64,000 nt of DNA. Origin: an uncultured Oscillospiraceae bacterium. GTDB lineage: Bacteria > Bacillota > Clostridia > Oscillospirales > Ruminococcaceae. The stretch's first letter is position 1, and the number at the start of each line of letters is the position of its first letter. This document shows, piece after piece, positions 58,999 to 64,000 of this stretch. A model generated the notes under the pieces. The model did no database searches. It had not been told where the DNA came from and worked only from the letters and a program-made list of their open reading frames with translations. A program made the translations under genes and the position numbers. The stretch lies in NCBI GenBank assembly GCA_934446455.1, contig CAKSEE010000005.1:21950-85949 (forward strand), given 5' to 3'.

Positions 58999-59920
58999 CT
59001 TGTACCTCTTTATGTTCGTGCTTTTTCTTATGTGCAGCAAGCTGCTTTTCAAGCTTTTTTTCATAGCTTTCTATGGCAGCGTTGTCCGCAGCGTAAAGCG
59101 TGCGGGTCATGGTCCAGTCGTCGTCGGATAGCTTGCGGCTTGCAATTTTTATGAGAAAATCCCCGTGCGCGGGGCAGCGCGCTATCGTCGTGCGCTTTCC
59201 GCCGCCGTAAATCAGCCACTCGCGGGTTTCAAGCGCGTTTTCGCACGAGGGGCAGGGGAATACGCGAATGCGTTTGTCGTCGAGCATTCTGCGGCAGCTT
59301 TTAACGTTTGTGATAACGTCCTTGCGAAGAGCCGTGCGGATATTCGCCGAAAGGGCGGGGTAGTCGCGCAGTCCCTGTTCCATGTTGAGCTTTCTGCACA
59401 CCTCGTAGGTGAACCACGCGTCGTTGAGCGCGTCGTGCGCCTGTGCGTCCACGGGTATTTCAAGCCGTTCCATGGCGTCTGCAAGCGACCATTGCATACG
59501 CTCGGCGTCCACCTGCTTGTTGAATATGAGCTGAAGGTTGATGTAATCCGCGCCGAAATCGTTTTTCATGCCGTGCAGTTCAAGGTTTTCCGCAAGCATG
59601 CTGATGTCGTCAAAGCCCCACGTTACAATGCGGAACTCCTCCCCGCACCACTCCCGAAAGCGCCTGAACGCCTGCGGGAAGCTTTCGCCGCATTTAAGAG
59701 CGGCGTTGGTTATTCCCGTAATCTTTTCAACGTGGCGGTTCATTACCTTATAATACACAGGGCGCACGGCAATGCGGGTCTTGTCGATAAACTCAAAGTG
59801 CTCGTTGGTTTTCACCGCGCCTATCTGGATTATCTCCCCGCGCAGCGAAAGGGGAGTGTGCACCATTTTTTCGCGCGAGAGCGCCTGATTCCACTCCAGG
59901 TCGAGAATAATGTAATTCAT
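58970..59920 (-). CDS. DEDDh 3'-5' exonuclease (KapD/ERI-1-like)
   Basis: A 316-residue protein. N-terminal DEDDh exonuclease: ExoI motif IILDLEWNQ, ExoII in IVTWGFDDISML, ExoIII HDALNDAWFTYE. The C-terminal roughly 120 residues contain a zinc-finger-like CPSCENALETREW and end in a basic tail, typical of related Firmicutes exonucleases. It trims nucleic acid, perhaps RNA. It lies between the ABC-F gene (nine bases upstream) and HAD gene on the minus strand. Confidence 0.85.
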   Translation of the reverse strand: MNYIILDLEWNQALSREKMVHTPLSLRGEIIQIGAVKTNEHFEFIDKTRIAVRPVYYKVMNRHVEKITGITNAALKCGESFPQAFRRFREWCGEEFRIVTWGFDDISMLAENLELHGMKNDFGADYINLQLIFNKQVDAERMQWSLADAMERLEIPVDAQAHDALNDAWFTYEVCRKLNMEQGLRDYPALSANIRTALRKDVITNVKSCRRMLDDKRIRVFPCPSCENALETREWLIYGGGKRTTIARCPAHGDFLIKIASRKLSDDDWTMTRTLYAADNAAIESYEKKLEKQLAAHKKKHEHKEVQDDNNSADRS

Positions 59921-59929
59921 AGTCCGTCC

Positions 59930-61543
59930 TTACAGCATAAGGGAGCCGCCGAGCTTCTCCCTGCGCCACTGCGCGAAGTCATCGTAGCTGCCCGCCCTGT
60001 CAAGGCAGCCGTCGGACGTTATCTCGATTATTCTGTTCGCAGCTGTTTCCAGAATCTCGTGGTCGTGCGTTGCAAAGAGAATGTTGCCCTTGAACTCGGA
60101 CAGACCGTTGTTCACGGCGGTTATGCTTTCAAGGTCAAGGTGATTGGTGGGTCGGTCGAGGATAAGCACGTTGCTCTGGAAGAGCATCATGCGCGAGAAC
60201 ATACAGCGCACCTTTTCGCCGCCCGAAAGCACGTTTACGGGTTTGAACACGTCGTCGCCGCTGAACAGCATTCTGCCGAGGAAGCCGCGCAGGTAGCTTT
60301 CGGTTTCGTCCTTGGAATACCGGCGCATCCAGTCTATTATGGAAAGGGTGCAGTCGTTGAAGTAGGCGCTGTTGTCGTTGGGGAAGTAGCTTACCGACGT
60401 GGTGCTGCCCCACTTGAATGAGCCCTCGTCGGGCTGTATCTCCTCGGTGAGGATTCTAAACAGCGTTGTTACGGCGATTTCGTTCGCGCCTACAAACGCT
60501 ATCTTGTCGCCGTGGTTTACCGTAAAGCTTACGTTGTTGAGTACCTTTACGCCGTCAACGGTCTTGGAAAGCCCTGTTACCTGCAAAATATCCTTGCCCA
60601 CCTCGCGCTCCATGTCGAAGCTGATGTAGGGGTATTTTCTTGAGGAAGCGGGCAGCTCCTCAACGGAAAGCTTGTCGATGAGCTTTCTGCGCGAGGTCGC
60701 CTGACGTGACTTTGATTTGTTCGCGGAGAAGCGCGCGATAAAGTTCTGCAGCTCCTTTATCTTCTCCTCCGCACGCTTGTTCTGCTGCTTTATCATGCGC
60801 TGAATGAGCTGCGAGGACTCGTACCAGAACTCGTAGTTGCCGACGTACATCTTGATCTTGCCGTAGTCGATATCCACGATATGTGTGCAGACGTTGTTGA
60901 GAAAGTGGCGGTCGTGCGACACTACAATTACCGTGCCGAAATACTCCGCAAGGAAGTCCTCAAGCCACGAAACCGCGTCAACATCGAGGTGGTTGGTAGG
61001 CTCGTCCATAAGGATTATGTCGGGATTGCCGAAAAGGCACTGCGCCAGAAGCACCTTTACCTTTTCGTTACCCGTAAGGCTCTCCATTTTGTGGGTCAGC
61101 AGCTCCTCGGCAAGCCCCAGCCCCTGTATGAGCTTGGAAGCGTCGCTTTCCGCCTCCCAGCCGTTGAGCTCGGCAAACTCGCCCTCCAGCTGCGAAGCCT
61201 TTTCTCCGTCTTCGTCGGAGAAGTCCTCCTTGGCGTAGAGCGCGTCCTTTTCCCGTATAATGTCGTACAGGCGCTTGTTGCCCATGATAACCGTGTCCAT
61301 TACGGTGTACTCGTCAAACGCGTAGTGGTCCTGCCTGAGTACGGACATACGAAGCTCCGGCGGCATGGAAACACAGCCCTTTGTGGGTTCAAGCTCTCCG
61401 CAGAGAACCCTGAGAAAGGTGGACTTTCCCGCGCCGTTTGCGCCGATAACACCGTAGCAGTTGCCCGAGGTGAATTTGAGGTCAACGTCCTTGAAAAGAA
61501 GCTGACCGCCGAAGCTTACGCTTACGTTAGAAACTGTAATCAA
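59930..61543 (-). CDS. ABC-F family ATPase with degenerate second ATP site
   Basis: A 537-residue YbiT/YkpA-like ABC-F protein. NBD1 is mostly normal (GANGAGKST, LTGNEKVKV, IILMDEPTNHLD). NBD2 has lost the Walker A Lys (GANEIAVTT) and the catalytic Glu (VLILDRPTNHLD, Arg in place of Glu) although its signature LSGGEKVRC and the SHD-like THDHE remain. The domain-joining KYPYISFDMEREVGKDIL is typical of the family. ABC-F proteins act on ribosomes. TTG 61543 is the start, with AAGGAG nine bases upstream. It follows metY after 43 bases. Confidence 0.85.
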   Translation of the reverse strand: MITVSNVSVSFGGQLLFKDVDLKFTSGNCYGVIGANGAGKSTFLRVLCGELEPTKGCVSMPPELRMSVLRQDHYAFDEYTVMDTVIMGNKRLYDIIREKDALYAKEDFSDEDGEKASQLEGEFAELNGWEAESDASKLIQGLGLAEELLTHKMESLTGNEKVKVLLAQCLFGNPDIILMDEPTNHLDVDAVSWLEDFLAEYFGTVIVVSHDRHFLNNVCTHIVDIDYGKIKMYVGNYEFWYESSQLIQRMIKQQNKRAEEKIKELQNFIARFSANKSKSRQATSRRKLIDKLSVEELPASSRKYPYISFDMEREVGKDILQVTGLSKTVDGVKVLNNVSFTVNHGDKIAFVGANEIAVTTLFRILTEEIQPDEGSFKWGSTTSVSYFPNDNSAYFNDCTLSIIDWMRRYSKDETESYLRGFLGRMLFSGDDVFKPVNVLSGGEKVRCMFSRMMLFQSNVLILDRPTNHLDLESITAVNNGLSEFKGNILFATHDHEILETAANRIIEITSDGCLDRAGSYDDFAQWRREKLGGSLML

Positions 61544-61586
61544 TTAGCTGTTCTCCTTAATTATTGTGTGTTGTGTTTGTCTGCGC

Positions 61587-62852
61587 TTAAATCCTGTCGA
61601 ACGCCTGCGCAAGATCCGCTATGATGTCGTCAATATTTTCAAGACCAACGGAAAATCTGATAAGACCGCCGTCTATGCCCGCCGCGACAAGCTGCTCGTC
61701 GGTAAGCTGCCTGTGCGTTGCAGACGCGGGGTGAAGCACGCAGGTGCGGATGTCCGCAACGTGTACCTCGTTTGAAGCAAGCTTGAGGCTGTCCATAAAC
61801 TTGACCGCAACTGAGCGCCCGCCCTTTATAGAGAACGAAATTACACCGCTTGCGCCGTCGGGGAGGTACTTCTGCGCAAGCTCGTAGCCTGCGCTGCCCT
61901 CGAGCGAGGGGTAGGTGACGAACTCCACCTTGCCCGTGTTTTTGATGAATGTCGCAGCTTTAAGCGCGTTATCACAGTATTGACGCATTCTCACGGGGAG
62001 CGTTTCAAGCCCGAGATTGAGCAGGAACGAGCTGTGAGCCGCAGGGTAGCAGCCGAAATCCCGCATAAGCTGCATACGCGCCTTTGTGATGTAGGGCGCG
62101 GCGGAGTACTTCTTGGTGTACACTATACCGTGGTAGCTGTCGTCGGGTTCGGTCATGCAGGGGAACTTGCCGTTCGTCCAGTCGAATTTTCCGCTGTCCA
62201 CGATAACGCCGCCGACCTGCACCGCGTGGCCGTCCATGTATTTGGATGTGGAGTGGATAACGATATCCGCGCCCCACTCTATCGGTCGGCAGAGAATGGG
62301 CGTTGCAAAAGTGTTGTCGATAATGAGCGGTACGCCGTTGGCGTGAGCCGCCTTTGCCCACATTTCAATGTCAAGCACGGTGAGCGCGGGGTTCGCGAGA
62401 GTTTCGCCGAAAACCGCCTTTGTGTTGGGCTTAAACGCCGCGCAAAGCTCGTCGTAGGCTGCGTCGTGCGGCACGAAAATACACTCAATTCCCATTCTCT
62501 TAAGAGTAACGGCAAACAGGTTGAGCGTACCGCCGTAAATGGACGTGGACGCGATAAAGCTGTCGCCCGCCTCGCATATGTTGAGGATAGACAGCAGCGA
62601 AGCCGCCTGTCCGCTTGAGGTGCACATCGCGGCAACGCCGCCCTCGAGAGAGGCTATCTTCTTTTCGACAACGTCCGTCGTGGGGTTTTCAAAGCGCGAG
62701 TAAATAAGGCTCTTTGTGGGGTCGTCGAATACGGCGGCAACGTCGTCGGTGGAGTCGTAAACGTAGGTGGTGCTCTGAACTATCGGCATAACGCGCGGCT
62801 CGCCGTTTTTGGGCGAGTAGCCCTCGTGCAGGCATTTTGTTTCTATTTTCAT
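61587..62852 (-). CDS. metY: O-acetylhomoserine sulfhydrylase
   Basis: A 421-residue PLP enzyme making homocysteine from O-acetylhomoserine and sulfide, in methionine synthesis. Features: TKCLHEGYSPKNGEPRVMPI, the YSRFENPTTDVVEKKIASLE motif, the PLP Lys in STSKYMDGH and RTCVLHPASATHRQL. Length and motifs fit MetY rather than cystathionine gamma-synthase. It has its own promoter; the leader is too short for an S-box riboswitch. Confidence 0.93.
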   Translation of the reverse strand: MKIETKCLHEGYSPKNGEPRVMPIVQSTTYVYDSTDDVAAVFDDPTKSLIYSRFENPTTDVVEKKIASLEGGVAAMCTSSGQAASLLSILNICEAGDSFIASTSIYGGTLNLFAVTLKRMGIECIFVPHDAAYDELCAAFKPNTKAVFGETLANPALTVLDIEMWAKAAHANGVPLIIDNTFATPILCRPIEWGADIVIHSTSKYMDGHAVQVGGVIVDSGKFDWTNGKFPCMTEPDDSYHGIVYTKKYSAAPYITKARMQLMRDFGCYPAAHSSFLLNLGLETLPVRMRQYCDNALKAATFIKNTGKVEFVTYPSLEGSAGYELAQKYLPDGASGVISFSIKGGRSVAVKFMDSLKLASNEVHVADIRTCVLHPASATHRQLTDEQLVAAGIDGGLIRFSVGLENIDDIIADLAQAFDRI

Positions 62853-62903
62853 GTGTGTCGTGTCCTTTCATTACGTCATTACTGCTTATAGCAGACATTA
62901 TTT

Positions 62904-62932
62904 ATTTTAACATACTTCCGTGAAAAATACAA
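62904..62932 (-). promoter_or_regulatory. Promoter of metY
   Basis: Minus-strand TTGTAT (62932-62927) and TAAAAT (62909-62904), spacer 17 bases. Confidence 0.55.
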
Positions 62933-63052
62933 GCCCCTGTTCAACAAATATCCGAATATAATTATAGTATGGTTATTTGAGCGGCAAATTCTGCATATAT
63001 TCTGCAATGAAGCGTGAACGGAAGCGGTCGGCGGAATAGCGGGGGTGAGCGT

Positions 63053-63343
63053 ATGGTATACTGCTTCAACGACATCAAGTGCAAGGAAGTCATAAACATA
63101 AAGAGCGGCTGCCGGCTTGGCTATCCCGATGATATCGAGATCGACGGCTGCACGGCGAAGGTCTGCAAGCTTGTGATTTACGGCAGGGCGCGCTGCTTCG
63201 GGCTGTTCGGCAGGGAGGAGGATATCGTAATCCGCTGGGGCGATATTGAGGTGATAGGCGAGGATACGATACTTGTTTCGTGTGATATTCCGTCATATTC
63301 GCCAAATAAGCGCGGAAAATTATTCGGAAATTTGTTCAAATAA
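63053..63343 (+). CDS. YlmC/YmxH family PRC-barrel protein
   Basis: A 96-residue protein of the YlmC/YmxH sporulation family: [20 protein letters not shown], the GYPDDIEID motif and [20 protein letters not shown]. The family forms a PRC-barrel and is limited to endospore-forming Firmicutes, supporting the sporulating-Clostridia call. ATG 63053 is chosen over 63014, with GGGGGTGAG before it. It stands alone ahead of rpsB. Confidence 0.87.
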   Translation: MVYCFNDIKCKEVINIKSGCRLGYPDDIEIDGCTAKVCKLVIYGRARCFGLFGREEDIVIRWGDIEVIGEDTILVSCDIPSYSPNKRGKLFGNLFK

Positions 63344-63358
63344 AATTGTGCGGGACTC

Positions 63359-63387
63359 TTGAAAAAAAACTTTGCTTGTGGTATAAT
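63359..63387 (+). promoter_or_regulatory. Promoter of rpsB
   Basis: TTGAAA (63359-63364) and TATAAT (63382-63387), spacer 17 bases. Confidence 0.8.
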
Positions 63388-63393
63388 ATTTTG

Positions 63394-63516
63394 GTAAATG
63401 TGCAGGATAAGCACAAATACACACACGGCGGCAGCTGCCTTCCGGTGCGCGAGAGCGTCTGGGCTGCGTTTCGCCGTGGCGGAAACAAATCAACCAAAAT
63501 CAGGAGGAAACACAAA
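63394..63516 (+). promoter_or_regulatory. Structured leader of rpsB
   Basis: About 120 bases before rpsB. CACGGCG (63424-63430) pairs with CGCCGTG (63472-63478), enclosing GCAGC (63431-63435) with GCTGC (63463-63467) and a further hairpin. Similar leaders let ribosomal protein S2 repress its own operon; that link is inference. Confidence 0.5.
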
Positions 63517-64000
63517 ATGGCAGTAGTATCTATGAAGCAGCTTCTCGAGGCAGGCGTTCACTTCGGTCACCAGACCAGAAGATGGAATCCTAAAATGGCG
63601 CCGTACATCTTCACCGAAAGAAACGGCATCTACATCATCGACCTTCAGAAGACTGTAAAGAAGCTCGACGAGGCTTACAACTTCGTTCACGAGGTAGCTG
63701 CAAACGGCGGCGAGATCCTGTTCGTAGGCACCAAGAAGCAGGCGGCGGATTCCATCAAGGAAGAGGCTACCCGCGCAGGCGCTCACTATGTGAATGCAAG
63801 ATGGCTCGGCGGCATGATGACCAACTTCAAGACCATTCAGAAGAGAATCGTAAGGCTTGAGCAGCTCCACACCATGGAGAACGACGGCACGTTTGACCTG
63901 CTCCCCAAGAAGGAAGTTATCAAGCTCAACCTTGAGATAGAGAAGCTCGAGAAGTTCCTCGGCGGTATCAAGAACATGAAGAAGCTCCCCGGCGCTCTGT
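63517..64000 (+). CDS. rpsB: 30S ribosomal protein S2 (3' truncated)
   Basis: The window ends inside this gene after about 161 residues. Family motifs are clear: [52 protein letters not shown] and [23 protein letters not shown] is seven bases before the ATG. Codon bias is strong, as in other highly expressed genes here. tsf would be expected next, outside the window. Confidence 0.98.
   Translation, partial: MAVVSMKQLLEAGVHFGHQTRRWNPKMAPYIFTERNGIYIIDLQKTVKKLDEAYNFVHEVAANGGEILFVGTKKQAADSIKEEATRAGAHYVNARWLGGMMTNFKTIQKRIVRLEQLHTMENDGTFDLLPKKEVIKLNLEIEKLEKFLGGIKNMKKLPGAL

Noticed and set aside
62853..62935. S-box (SAM) riboswitch before metY
   Set aside because: The promoter leaves a leader of under 60 bases, too short for the aptamer.

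Overview
The window is a bacterial chromosome segment of moderately high GC with very dense coding on both strands. It reads as an anaerobic, probably spore-forming Clostridia member close to Ruminococcus/Oscillospiraceae. The basis is: AGGAGG-type ribosome binding sites and frequent TTG starts, near-consensus TTGACA-17-TATAAT promoters, many lipoproteins with LxxC lipoboxes, a YlmC/YmxH sporulation protein, [FeFe]-hydrogenases with their maturase HydF, AdhE, and the oxygen-sensitive class III ribonucleotide reductase NrdDG. The assignment is inference; no 16S rRNA gene is present.

Layout. 1-4.1 kb: end of typA, MATE exporter, RluA-type pseudouridine synthase, gapA. 4.1-8 kb: a transcription unit with its own consensus promoter encoding a membrane protein, a two-LOTUS plus DUF3825 protein and a small protein. 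8-13.7 kb: two secreted SGNH hydrolases around the paired TIGR03960/TIGR03936 genes, then a DUF4358 lipoprotein and a membrane protein. 13.7-16.5 kb (minus): hydF, a YkgJ-type cysteine-cluster protein and a secreted CAP protein. 16.6-20.8 kb: a MarR regulator with a probable autoregulatory operator and a heterodimeric ABC exporter. 20.8-22.1 kb: a long palindrome, a 48-residue XRE remnant facing a lipoprotein promoter with twin operators, and a frameshifted zinc-ribbon gene.

22-34 kb (minus): a fermentation and hydrogen block, adhE / kinase-like protein / 2Fe-2S ferredoxin / PAS-containing sensory hydrogenase (HydS type) / SpoIIE-type phosphatase / group B hydrogenase, with a near-perfect Rex operator over the adhE promoter, then a LysR regulator and ilvBN. 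34-39 kb: a three-frame pseudogene, a flavodoxin-like protein, a pRiA4b ORF-3 family protein, a TetM-like GTPase fused to a YacP/Rae1-type NYN nuclease domain, and an AcpS-like protein lacking both metal ligands. 39-46 kb: proBA, membrane protein, SurA/PrsA-like lipoprotein, ABC-F protein. 46-52 kb (mostly minus): flavodoxin plus DUF3793, a duplicated-domain lipoprotein, an ammonium transporter fused to a PII domain preceded by an ANTAR-type dual-hexaloop leader, and an OppA-like lipoprotein. 52-56 kb: nrdDG with an NrdR box, a possible small RNA, tRNA-Thr(CGU). 56-64 kb: a signal-peptidase-like protein, an ECF S component, HAD phosphatase, DEDDh exonuclease, a degenerate ABC-F protein, metY, a YlmC/YmxH protein and the start of rpsB behind a structured leader.

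The most notable signals are the ANTAR leader with the Amt-PII fusion, the Rex-controlled ethanol/H2-sensing operon, the GTPase-Rae1 fusion, the LOTUS-DUF3825 unit, the metal-ligand-less AcpS homologue and the short XRE protein with paired operators. No CRISPR array, transposase or prophage was found.
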